This document shows, in pieces, positions 28,963-38,300 of a stretch of 64,000 nucleotides of DNA. Source of the stretch: JACKFE01 sp050248735 (GTDB taxonomy: Bacteria; Nitrospirota; Nitrospiria; Nitrospirales; UBA8639); NCBI GenBank assembly GCA_050248735.1, contig JBFWRU010000003.1:186001-250000 (forward strand). Direction: 5' to 3'. Under the pieces are notes generated by a model. That model saw only the letters and a program-made list of their open reading frames with translations, was not told the origin of the DNA and searched no databases. The position numbers and the translations under genes are program-made. The number at the start of each line of letters is the position of its first letter. The stretch's first letter is position 1.

Positions 28963-29852
28963 TACCTGTTCCCCTCCATGTAAATGACTGGTAGATCAAG
29001 CGTCAAACTCGTGCCTTGTTGCTCCCCTTCGCTCCAAACTCGAAGCGCGCCTCCCAATTCTTTTGCCCCCATGGCGCTGGCATATAAATTCGGCAGAAAA
29101 CTCCCGTGAGTGGTCGTGGAAGTGGGCAGTGACACCACTTGCGTCAGCATGGCCATGGGAATGCCGACACCCGTATCCACAACCTGAACGCGGACAAATT
29201 TCTCTCGATCTGGACAGTTCAAAATATGTACACTCAAACAGTGGGGTCGTCCGGGCGCATCACGCATCGCATTGATGGCCGTCCGGATGATATTCAGGAG
29301 AATGGGCTGCAATTTGCTCACTTCCAGAATTCCATCCTGCACCGGTTGATATTTTCGAGTAACTTGCACTCCAAGGCGATTCAACTCCTCCTGATGAAGC
29401 GAGAGAACGTCATCCAGTAGAACCGGGAACTTGGCCATATCTTTAAATCCGCCTGCTCGACTCGAACCCTGACCGGCCGCGAGCAAACACTCCAGCTGTT
29501 CCAAGTTGGTTTGCAAAGCATGAAGTTCGTTGATGGTGAGAAGGTGTTTTTCCAGCAGACCCTGGCTCAACCGGCCTAAAAATGTCGGAATCTTTTTCCC
29601 TTTGGGATCTTGACTGAGATACCACCCCAAATTAGTGGAATGGGCGTCTAACATATCAGCCACACGGCCAAAATCTTCCAGATGAAAGTCTCTCAGTTGC
29701 TGATGAAGGACTCCCGTGGAGACATGAACGCTATTTAAAATATTTCTCATCTTGTGAAAAATGGACTCCCCTGCCACATCTTGATGAGGCTCTACCGTCC
29801 GTACAGGTACAAGGTCAGTAGTCATTTGATTGCCGCTCGTTATCCACTCCAC
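28962..29852 (-). CDS. divergent HNVGN-type histidine kinase
   Basis: This 296-residue, cytoplasmic protein has a short N-terminus followed by a dimerisation helix with IFHKMRNILNSVHVS, a variant of the HNVGN motif seen in the two neighbours (histidine 33). The HATPase domain keeps DTGVGIP. The glycine-rich lid of the siblings is replaced by a serine/threonine-rich segment (LPTSTTTHGSFLP), so ATP binding may be altered. The start is a GTG at 29852; an ATG at 29825 is possible. It is the first gene of the operon. Confidence 0.8.
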   Translation of the reverse strand: MEWITSGNQMTTDLVPVRTVEPHQDVAGESIFHKMRNILNSVHVSTGVLHQQLRDFHLEDFGRVADMLDAHSTNLGWYLSQDPKGKKIPTFLGRLSQGLLEKHLLTINELHALQTNLEQLECLLAAGQGSSRAGGFKDMAKFPVLLDDVLSLHQEELNRLGVQVTRKYQPVQDGILEVSKLQPILLNIIRTAINAMRDAPGRPHCLSVHILNCPDREKFVRVQVVDTGVGIPMAMLTQVVSLPTSTTTHGSFLPNLYASAMGAKELGGALRVWSEGEQQGTSLTLDLPVIYMEGNR

Positions 29853-30167
29853 CCGAGTCAGAAGCCGCCTGCACCTCTGCTTGTGGGAGGCCCACCCGGT
29901 GAAACGGCACGGATCGGGAACACAGATGCCCCCTTCACTTCATGTTATGAGATAAGTCGGTTGGGCTGGAAAGAACCTTAAGACATCGAAAGACGCAGTG
30001 GGTTGGTAAAGGAAGGCATGGGAAGAAAACGGGCCATGCTATTCAAACACAAATAACAGGAAGATACAGAACCAAGCGGTTGCCCAGTTCATCGTCAGGC
30101 CGGACATTCTGCTCTTGCTAAACCACAGCCATACGCGGTTCACTGGTTATTGAGGAGGAATGTGAAT

Positions 30168-30308
30168 ATGCCCCAGCAAAAAATTCCTGCCCAACCGTAT
30201 TCCTCTATCGTTCTCCGATGGCTCAAGAGTCCGAATCCCCAGGAGGCTCTTCCTGCGGGCCTACAAAATTTGCCTCTGGCCCTGTGGAACAATAGGAAAA
30301 CATGCTAA
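30168..30308 (+). CDS. possible small protein of 46 residues
   Basis: In the 566-base divergent gap between the kinase operon and the acyltransferase fusion there is a 46-codon frame starting with ATG. It is preceded by GAGGAGG at workable spacing, the best ribosome binding site in the gap. The product (starts MPQQKIPAQPYSSIVLRW) is soluble and proline-rich, and I do not recognise it. Nothing else in 29853-30418 looks like a gene. It may be chance. Confidence 0.3.
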   Translation: MPQQKIPAQPYSSIVLRWLKSPNPQEALPAGLQNLPLALWNNRKTC

Positions 30309-30418
30309 CATTCAGGAACATTTCTAGCTGAATTTGTGGGAATTATCTCTGAAGTTACAACCAACCACCGACTGACCGGGGACACGTTATTTTCGACTCA
30401 CACCGTCCATCTGCTCCG

Positions 30419-33400
30419 TTGAATCCGACTTCCTCCCCCCTTGCACTGCGCGGACTGCTCATTGCCCAATTTTTCGGGGCATTCAACGATAATGCCTGGA
30501 AGCTGATGGTGGCCCTGTTAGCCATTAAACAGCTCGTGGTCACATCGGGACTTTCGGGAGCCGAGTTTGAGATGGCCGCCCAAGGGCAAACCACACAAGC
30601 CTTTGTCATTTTTACACTTCCCCTCATGTTGATTTCGGCCATTGCCGGAGTCTTTTCCGATCGCATCAGCAAGCGCATCGTCATTATTGTGATGAAAGGT
30701 GTGGAGATCCTGTTGATGGGAGCCGGAACCCTGGCTCTGTGGATCAATCCAGCGGGAGGAATTCTCCCACTCGTCGTTCTTGCGGGAATGGGAGCGCAAA
30801 GTGCGCTATTTAGTCCCTCGAAATACGGTATCCTCCCGGAACTGCTACCCCATCATCGCCTTTCATGGGGTAATGGTCAGATGGAACTCTGGACCTTTGT
30901 AGCCATCATTGCGGGAACAGCCATAGCAGGGCCACTGTTGGATGTCGCTGGCTCCTCGCCTTGGCTGGCCGGGCTGGTGCTCTGTTTCTGTTCTGGCGCG
31001 GGATTCGCGGCCTCACTGCTGATTCCTCCGGTCCCTAGAGCCCGGGCCGAGGGAGGAGTACGGGAAACCTGGAAGGCCGCGCTTGATGCCCTTCGTGCGG
31101 ATCGGACCTTGGTCCTGGGTGTCTTGGGATCTATCGCGTTTTGGACCGTGGCCAGCCTGGTTGGTCAGAATGTCTTGATCTATGCCAAAGCTGTGTTGCA
31201 ATTATCGGATACTTTGGCTGGATTTCCCCTTGCGGCCTTCGGCGTCGGAGTGGGAGTCGGAGCACTATTGGCTGGAACCGTTTCTGCAACGAAGGTGGAA
31301 TTGGGATTTATCCCGCTTGGGGGGTTTGGCATTATTGCGTGTTTATGGCTTTTAGGGGTGATCTCTCCTCAATTAGACGGCACGTTGATTGCCATGGCAT
31401 GCCTTGGCTTATCCAGTGGATTTGTGGTCGTGCCCCTCAATGCCTTGATTCAATGGCGATCCCCGCCTGATCGTCGGGGAGCCGTGATTGCCTTTGCCAA
31501 TACCTTGGTATTCGGGGGAGTGTTGGCCGGGTCCATCGGGTCCGGTCTGTTGTCGGCAATCGGGTTCAGCGCCAGTACCATCTTTATCATTGCCGGACTG
31601 GGTAGCGCGCTGTTAACGGTCTGGGCCTTATGGTTACTGCCGGAAACGTTTATTCGATTTGTGTTAGTCCTTCTGACCCACACGCTCTACCGTCTCACTA
31701 TCACCGGACGTAATCACATCCCCGATCGGGGAGGCGCTCTTCTCGTTCCCAACCACGTGTCCTTTGTTGACGGTCTGCTCCTGTTAGCCACTACAGACCG
31801 ACGCATCCGTTTTTTGGTTGACCAACAGTATTATGACCATCCACTCCTGAACCCCTTTGGCAAAGTCATGGGTGCCATTCCTATTTCTTCGTCTGGCTCC
31901 CCCAGGACCATCCTGCAAGCACTCCGGGAAGCCGGCAGGGCTTTGGACCAAGGCGAACTCGTCTGCATTTTCCCTGAAGGTCAAATCACCAGAACCGGCG
32001 GGCTATTACCCTTCCGATCCGGTTTTACACGTATTGTCAAAGGTAGGAATATTCCCGTCATTCCGATCTACCTTGATCGAGTATGGGGGAGCATTTTCAG
32101 TTATGTAAGAGGCCGGTTCATTGCGAAGTGGCCCACAAGAATTCCTTACCCCATCACGATCTCCATCGGCACCCCAGTCTCCTCCACCAGCACAGCCGAT
32201 GAGCTTCGTCTTTCCGTCCAAGAGCTCGGCGAACAGGCCTGGCAACTACGCAAACCCTCTTGCCGTCCCCTACACCACTCCTTTGTCTGGGCTGTCCGCA
32301 AGCATCCCTTTCACTTCGCATTTGCAGACCTGACACGCCCTCGCGTGTCCTGCCTCGAAGCCTTAATTGGGGCGATTGCCTTGGCCAGGGCGCTACGAAC
32401 CTCCTGGCATTCACAGCACACCGTAGGCATTCTCCTGCCGCCATCGGTCGGAGGAGCCCTCACCAATATTGCCTCGACTCTGTCCGGGCGGACCACGGTC
32501 AATCTGAACTACACCGTCGGTGTGAAAGGGCTAGAAGCTGCATCCAAGCAGGCCGGTCTGGTCACAGTCACTACCAGCCGGGTGTTCCTGGAAAAAGCCA
32601 AACTGGAACTCCCTGCCTATCTAACCCCGATCTATCTGGAGGATATCCGAAAGACCATCGGCACGAGGGCTAAATTAACGGCGTTGCTTCTGGGACTCTT
32701 TGCCCCTCTCCGGATGCTGGAACGATGTTGCGGAGCCATTACCCACCCCACTAGCGAAGACTTGGGCACGATCATTTTTAGTAGCGGAAGTACGGGAGAG
32801 CCCAAGGGCGTCATGTTGAGCCATTTTAATTTGGATTCCAATGTGGAAGGGGTCGCTCAACTCCTTCATGTAGACCATCGCGATAAAGTGTTGGGCATTC
32901 TGCCCTTTTTCCATTCCTTCGGATACTTGGCAGCACTGTGGTTCCCTATCATTCATGGAGCCGGGGTCGTCTTTCATCCTTCCCCTTTGGATGCCGGTCC
33001 CATAGGAGAGCTGATCCATCGATACAAGGTGACGGTCCTGCTGACCACTCCCACATTTCTTCAGTTGTATGTACGGCGCTGCACTCCGGAACAGTTTGGT
33101 TCTCTTCGCATTGTCCTGACCGGCGCCGAAAAACTCCCCGACAGACTCGTCCAGGCCTTTGAACAACGATTTGGAATTCGACCCATTGAGGGATACGGTG
33201 TCACGGAATGCGCTCCGGTCATCGCGGTCAATTGTCCGGACTATCGGGCGGCAGGATTTTTTCAACCTGCCTCACGCCGGGGAACCGTGGGCCAACCTCT
33301 GCCGGGCGTCTCGGTCCGCATCGTCGACCCTGACACATTTGAACCGGTACCCGGTAGAGAAGCCGGAATGTTGTTGGTCAAAGGTCCTAATGTGATGGAA

Positions 33401-33862
33401 GGATACCTGGGCAGAGAAGATCTCACCGCCAAAGCCATGCATCGCGGCTGGTACGTGACCGGAGACATTGCCAAATTGGATGAGGACGGATTTTTAACCA
33501 TTACCGACCGTCTGTCACGATTTTCCAAGATCGGAGGCGAAATGGTGCCGCATGGGCGGATCGAAGAAGCACTCCACGACGCGGCAGGAGCCGAGACCAT
33601 GGTCATGGCGGTGACCGGCATTCCCGACGAACGAAAGGGCGAACAACTGGTTGTGGTCCATACGCTTGATGAATCGACCATTCCCGACATTCTGGAAAAA
33701 TTATCGGACAGTGGATTGCCCAATCTGTTCATCCCCAAACCGGACAATTTTCTCAAAGTGGATCAGCTGCCCATTTTAGGAACCGGAAAACTCGACATCC
33801 GAACACTCAAAAATCTGGCCATGGAACGCCTTCCCAACATTCAATCTGCCAAGAAAGGCTGA
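30419..33862 (+). CDS. aas: fused MFS lysophospholipid transporter, PlsC acyltransferase and acyl-ACP synthetase
   Basis: The 1147-residue protein combines three activities. An MFS transporter of about 12 helices (about 1-400) resembles the lysophospholipid flippase LplT, with FFGAFNDNAWK near the start. A PlsC-type acyltransferase follows, with NHVSFVD (histidine 446, aspartate 451) and FPEGQIT. An AMP-forming acyl-ACP synthetase makes up the rest, with the P-loop SSGSTGEPKG just after residue 784 and YGVTECAP. Together they would import lysophospholipid and re-acylate it. In E. coli LplT and Aas are separate adjacent genes. The start is TTG; no upstream ATG is in frame. Confidence 0.88.
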   Translation: MNPTSSPLALRGLLIAQFFGAFNDNAWKLMVALLAIKQLVVTSGLSGAEFEMAAQGQTTQAFVIFTLPLMLISAIAGVFSDRISKRIVIIVMKGVEILLMGAGTLALWINPAGGILPLVVLAGMGAQSALFSPSKYGILPELLPHHRLSWGNGQMELWTFVAIIAGTAIAGPLLDVAGSSPWLAGLVLCFCSGAGFAASLLIPPVPRARAEGGVRETWKAALDALRADRTLVLGVLGSIAFWTVASLVGQNVLIYAKAVLQLSDTLAGFPLAAFGVGVGVGALLAGTVSATKVELGFIPLGGFGIIACLWLLGVISPQLDGTLIAMACLGLSSGFVVVPLNALIQWRSPPDRRGAVIAFANTLVFGGVLAGSIGSGLLSAIGFSASTIFIIAGLGSALLTVWALWLLPETFIRFVLVLLTHTLYRLTITGRNHIPDRGGALLVPNHVSFVDGLLLLATTDRRIRFLVDQQYYDHPLLNPFGKVMGAIPISSSGSPRTILQALREAGRALDQGELVCIFPEGQITRTGGLLPFRSGFTRIVKGRNIPVIPIYLDRVWGSIFSYVRGRFIAKWPTRIPYPITISIGTPVSSTSTADELRLSVQELGEQAWQLRKPSCRPLHHSFVWAVRKHPFHFAFADLTRPRVSCLEALIGAIALARALRTSWHSQHTVGILLPPSVGGALTNIASTLSGRTTVNLNYTVGVKGLEAASKQAGLVTVTTSRVFLEKAKLELPAYLTPIYLEDIRKTIGTRAKLTALLLGLFAPLRMLERCCGAITHPTSEDLGTIIFSSGSTGEPKGVMLSHFNLDSNVEGVAQLLHVDHRDKVLGILPFFHSFGYLAALWFPIIHGAGVVFHPSPLDAGPIGELIHRYKVTVLLTTPTFLQLYVRRCTPEQFGSLRIVLTGAEKLPDRLVQAFEQRFGIRPIEGYGVTECAPVIAVNCPDYRAAGFFQPASRRGTVGQPLPGVSVRIVDPDTFEPVPGREAGMLLVKGPNVMEGYLGREDLTAKAMHRGWYVTGDIAKLDEDGFLTITDRLSRFSKIGGEMVPHGRIEEALHDAAGAETMVMAVTGIPDERKGEQLVVVHTLDESTIPDILEKLSDSGLPNLFIPKPDNFLKVDQLPILGTGKLDIRTLKNLAMERLPNIQSAKKG

Positions 33863-33926
33863 CCCAGCATTCAGAGAAAACAGGTCATCCGACCAGGAAG
33901 GGGGAGAGGAAAGACATGAAGAGTCA

Positions 33927-33946
33927 AAATGGGAGGACCCCCATTT
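33927..33946 (+). terminator. possible terminator after the acyltransferase fusion
   Basis: A perfect 7-bp stem (AAATGGG with CCCATTT) encloses a six-base loop about 65 bases after the stop codon. The T-rich stretch follows only after a spacer of about nine bases, so it is a weak intrinsic terminator at best. Confidence 0.3.
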
Positions 33947-34056
33947 CCCAACTGTATTTTTTGACTTCGTGACTCCGCACCGCTCCCATTTTTTTCAAGA
34001 CATCCAAGGCCAGATTACTTTGTGAGATTGCATCATTCACCTGCGCGCACACGGAT

Positions 34057-35070
34057 ATGATGAATCCGATACCTCATGCACTCATTGACTGTCACGTACA
34101 CTTGGCCGCGCTGCCTGAGGGGAATAATGGCTGCTTCATCTCAGGGAAAATGTTACGCAGTCCCTTATTTAAATTTTTATTGTGGAAACATGGACTTGCG
34201 GTCGACGATCCTGCAAGTGCCAACCGGAAATATGTTCAGGATTTGTTACAGGAACTGTGCGCCTCACAGTTCGTCAGCCAAGCAGTCCTGCTGGGCATGG
34301 ATGGAGTCTACGCCAACAACGGGCGATTGGACTTCAATGCCACGGAATTTCTCATCAGCAATGATTATGTCCTCACCCAGGCCAAGACCTACCCCGACAA
34401 ATTTCTCGCGGGGGTGTCGATCAACCCCCAACGAAGTGATGCGATCGAGGAACTTCATCGGTGCGCGGAAGCCGGAGCGGTCCTCGTCAAAGTCTTACCG
34501 AACGCTCAGCAATTTGACCCGGGGCATGATCGCTATAAAAAATTCTACCGGGCACTCGCCGCGCTAAGAATGCCCCTGCTCAGCCATGTGGGATATGAAT
34601 TCAGCCTGATCGGCAAAGATCAATCGGTCGGAGATCCCAACCGGCTCCGGATGGCCTTGGAGGAAGGAGCCACGGTCATTGCCGCTCATGCCTGCAGCTA
34701 TGGCCTGATGATGTATGAAAAATTCTTTCCTACACTTCTGAGTTTCGTCAACCACTACTCGAATTTTTATGCAGACGTCTCCGCCTTAACTTTGCCCAAC
34801 CGCATGCGCATGCTCCGGAGGCTTCGCCACCATCCCGAAGTATTTGACCGGCTCCTGTTCGGCACCGACTATCCCTTATCGGTTTTCCATCTGCCGGCTT
34901 GGGGCCTCGTAGATCTTCGAACCCTCCGGAAGCTGATACAAACCACAAATCGGTTTGATCGACAATTTCTGATCTGCCGACAAATCGGAGTAGGCGTGGG
35001 ATCTTTCCAGGATCTGGTTACACCTCCGCCGACCCAACCCCACCAGCCAGCAGACCCACCCAGGCCGTAA
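34057..35070 (+). CDS. amidohydrolase-family metal-dependent hydrolase
   Basis: This 337-residue TIM-barrel hydrolase has the N-terminal metal-binding motif DCHVH, then LVKVLPNAQQFDP, LLSHVGYE, VIAAHACSYG and, near the end, LLFGTDYPLS. These match the amidohydrolase_2 family, which includes decarboxylases and lactonases, but the substrate cannot be told. It has no signal peptide. The C-terminus is a proline-rich tail. It sits alone between the lipid enzyme and the hybrid kinase, with a weak ribosome binding site. Confidence 0.78.
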   Translation: MMNPIPHALIDCHVHLAALPEGNNGCFISGKMLRSPLFKFLLWKHGLAVDDPASANRKYVQDLLQELCASQFVSQAVLLGMDGVYANNGRLDFNATEFLISNDYVLTQAKTYPDKFLAGVSINPQRSDAIEELHRCAEAGAVLVKVLPNAQQFDPGHDRYKKFYRALAALRMPLLSHVGYEFSLIGKDQSVGDPNRLRMALEEGATVIAAHACSYGLMMYEKFFPTLLSFVNHYSNFYADVSALTLPNRMRMLRRLRHHPEVFDRLLFGTDYPLSVFHLPAWGLVDLRTLRKLIQTTNRFDRQFLICRQIGVGVGSFQDLVTPPPTQPHQPADPPRP

Positions 35071-35346
35071 ACCTTTCTAGACTCAACCGGCGTTGCCTAC
35101 ATTGCCCAAGCTGTAAGCAAACGAGACATCCAGAATACTCCACCTCACCCTATTTTTAAGAATTCTGTCAAAAATTCCGACAAAATCCACATAGTCCATT
35201 CAGTCCACGATGGCAAGCCAGGTTGTCTGTGGTTTAACGAAACACACTGAGATTTTCCGCAGACCATCATCAACAACCAAGGCCAACGACTGGAGGATTT
35301 TGGAATAAATGGCAAAATCCTCCACGTACGTCAACAATAATCCATC

Positions 35347-38300
35347 ATGCCTGAACCCACCCTTCATGAAACATCTTTTGACGTCCTGGATCACCTTCCC
35401 CAGGGGGTCTTCATACTTCGCCAAGATTGGATTGTTGATTTTTGGAACCATTCCCTTGAAGAATGGACGGCAATCCCAAAAACCACCATTCTCGGACGTC
35501 CCATCGGCGATTTTTATCCGACATTAATCACGCCGGTTTATTCTTCTCGCTTGGAGGCGCTTTTCCAAGGGGGGCCACCGGCCATATTTTCCTATCAATT
35601 CCATCCACATTTCCTTCCCTGCCTCGGAACCAACGGACTGCCTCGTATTCAACAAACGGTGGCCAAGGCCTTGTGGAATCAGAGAGAAGGAACATGGCAA
35701 GCCCTGATCATGATTCAGGACGTCACGAATCTGCATCGGCAAGTGCAGGAATCAGAACGTCTTCGCAACAGGACAGGACAAGAAATAGCGAGGCACCAGA
35801 AAACCGAAGCCGCATTACAAGAAAGCGAAATCCGGTTGACGCTGGCGGTGAATGGAATCAATGAAGGTATTTGGGATTGGATGGATGTCTCCCAAGACGA
35901 AGAATGGTGGTCACCCCATTTTTATGAACTTCTCGGATATACTCCAGGTGAAATTCCAGCCAATCTGAAAACCTTCAAACGCCTTCTTCATCCGGACGAC
36001 TACTCAAATACGTTTCAAGCCCTTCACGACCATTTTCACACATACGCCCCATTCGATATTCATTGCCGATTACAAACGAAACCCGGCGACTTTCGATGGT
36101 TTCGTAACAGAGGAACAGTCCTACGGGACTCGCAAAGCCGCCCGACTCGAATGGCAGGCTCGATTCAGGATATTACCGAACGCAAAAAAACCGATGAACA
36201 ATTCCGTCTTGTCGTGGAAGCCGCCCCCAGCGGGATGATCATGATCGATCAGCAAGGCACCATTGTCCTGGTTAATCAATTGGTGACTCAGCTCTTCGGG
36301 TATCCTCGCGAGGAGATGCTGGGTCACCCGGTAGAAATGTTAATTCCGGGAGGCTTTCAACCCCAACATCCGGCACACCGTACCCAACTCCTTACTCAAC
36401 CCCAGCCGCGCACTATTGGCAACGAAGAAGACCTCTATGGCCTCCGCAAGGATAGATCAGAATTTCCTGTCGAACTTGGCTTGAATCCTCTGGTAATCGT
36501 GGACGAAACATTTATGCTGGCTTCGGTCGTCGATATCACCGAACGAAAAAACGCTCAGGCCACCGTGGCCGCTCAGAACCGCTTATTGGCGTTAGACGCC
36601 GAAGTGGGACGAATTATTAACCAGACCCAGGACCTTCCGATCCTTCTGCAGCAATGCACCCAGGCCATCGTCGACCACCTTCAAGCAGCCTTCGCACGCA
36701 TTTGGACGCTTAATTCCTCCCAGTCTCTTCTCGAACTACAAGCCAGCGCCGGCCTCTATACACATCTGAATGGTCCTCACGGCCGCATTCCCGTCGGACA
36801 ATTTAAAATCGGGCAGATTGCTTCGCAAAAGAAACCCCATTTAACCAATAAGGTGATTGGCGACCCTCGGATCCCCGAGCAGGAATGGGCCAAACAGGAA
36901 GGATTGTTGGCGTTTGCAGGCTACCCCTTACTCAAGGACCAGGATGTGGTAGGGGTATTAGCCTTATTTGCTAAACACCCATTGACTGATATGACCCTCG
37001 AGACACTGAAAATGGTGGGAGACCGAATTACCACAGCCATTGAACGCCAGCAAATTCGGCAGGCCCATCACGCGCTCTTTCAACGCAACGAACGGATCCT
37101 GGCCTCGGTCGGAGAAGGCATCTTTGGTCTGGACCTCAACGGTTACACCACATTTGTGAACCCTGCAGGGGCCAGCATGCTGGGGTATGAGCCGCACGAA
37201 CTCATTGGGCTTCTCATGCATACTACGATCCATCACACCAAACCTGATGGATCGCCTTACCCCCGGGAAACCTGCCCCATGTATGCGGCATTCAAAGACG
37301 GTGTGGTTCACCATAAAGAGGACGAGGTTTTGTGGCGCAAAGACGGAACCAGTTTTCCGATATCGTATTCAAGTACACCCATCCGGGATGACCAGAATCA
37401 CCTGGTTGGTGCAGTCGTGATCTTTACTGATAATACCGAACAAATACGGGCCAACGAAAAAATTCGCCAAACTACTCAGAATTTGGAAACCATTAATAAA
37501 GACCTGCAAGCCGCCCGGGACGAAGCCTTGGCGGCAGCCAGAGCCAAATCAGATTTTTTGGCGACCATGAGCCATGAAATTCGCACTCCCCTCAATGCCG
37601 TCATTGGTCTCACCGGCCTCTTGTTGAATACCTCATTAAATGACGATCAGCAAGATATGGTGAATACCGTTCAACAATCCGGAGAATTTCTGTTAGGGAT
37701 TATTAATGACATTTTGGATTTTTCGAAAATCGAAGCCGGGAAACTGGATTTAGAAATGGTGGACTTCGATATTCGAGCGACTCTTGATGACATCATCGGC
37801 TTGTTATCCGAACAGGCTATGGCAAAGGACCTGGAATTGTCGGCCTTGATCGAAGCCTCCACGCCTCTCGAAATCCATGGAGACCCCGGTCGAATCCGGC
37901 AAATCCTTGTCAATTTGATCAGTAACGCGATCAAATTCACAAACTCAGGTGTGATCTCGGTATATGTCTCCGCCAAACACAACGGAGACCAAGGGCTGAT
38001 CTTACATTTTAGCGTATCGGATACCGGAATCGGACTTTCCGCGGAAGCTCAACTGAATCTTTTCCAGTCCTTTTCCCAAGCAGATAGCAGCACCACACGG
38101 AAATATGGAGGATCCGGACTGGGATTGGCCATTTCAAAACGTCTCGTCACACTCATGCATGGGGAAATTGGCGTTGAAAGCCAAGCAGGCCAAGGCAGCC
38201 GATTCTGGTTTACTCTTCCAGCCGCCTGTTCCCCTAGACCACACCGTTTTCCCGAACCGTGCAACTCCCTACAAGGACGACGGCTCTGCATCATTGACGG

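Noticed and set aside
32675..33265. 196-codon open frame opposite the acyl-ACP synthetase domain
   Set aside because: It mirrors the codon pattern of the real gene and has no independent support.
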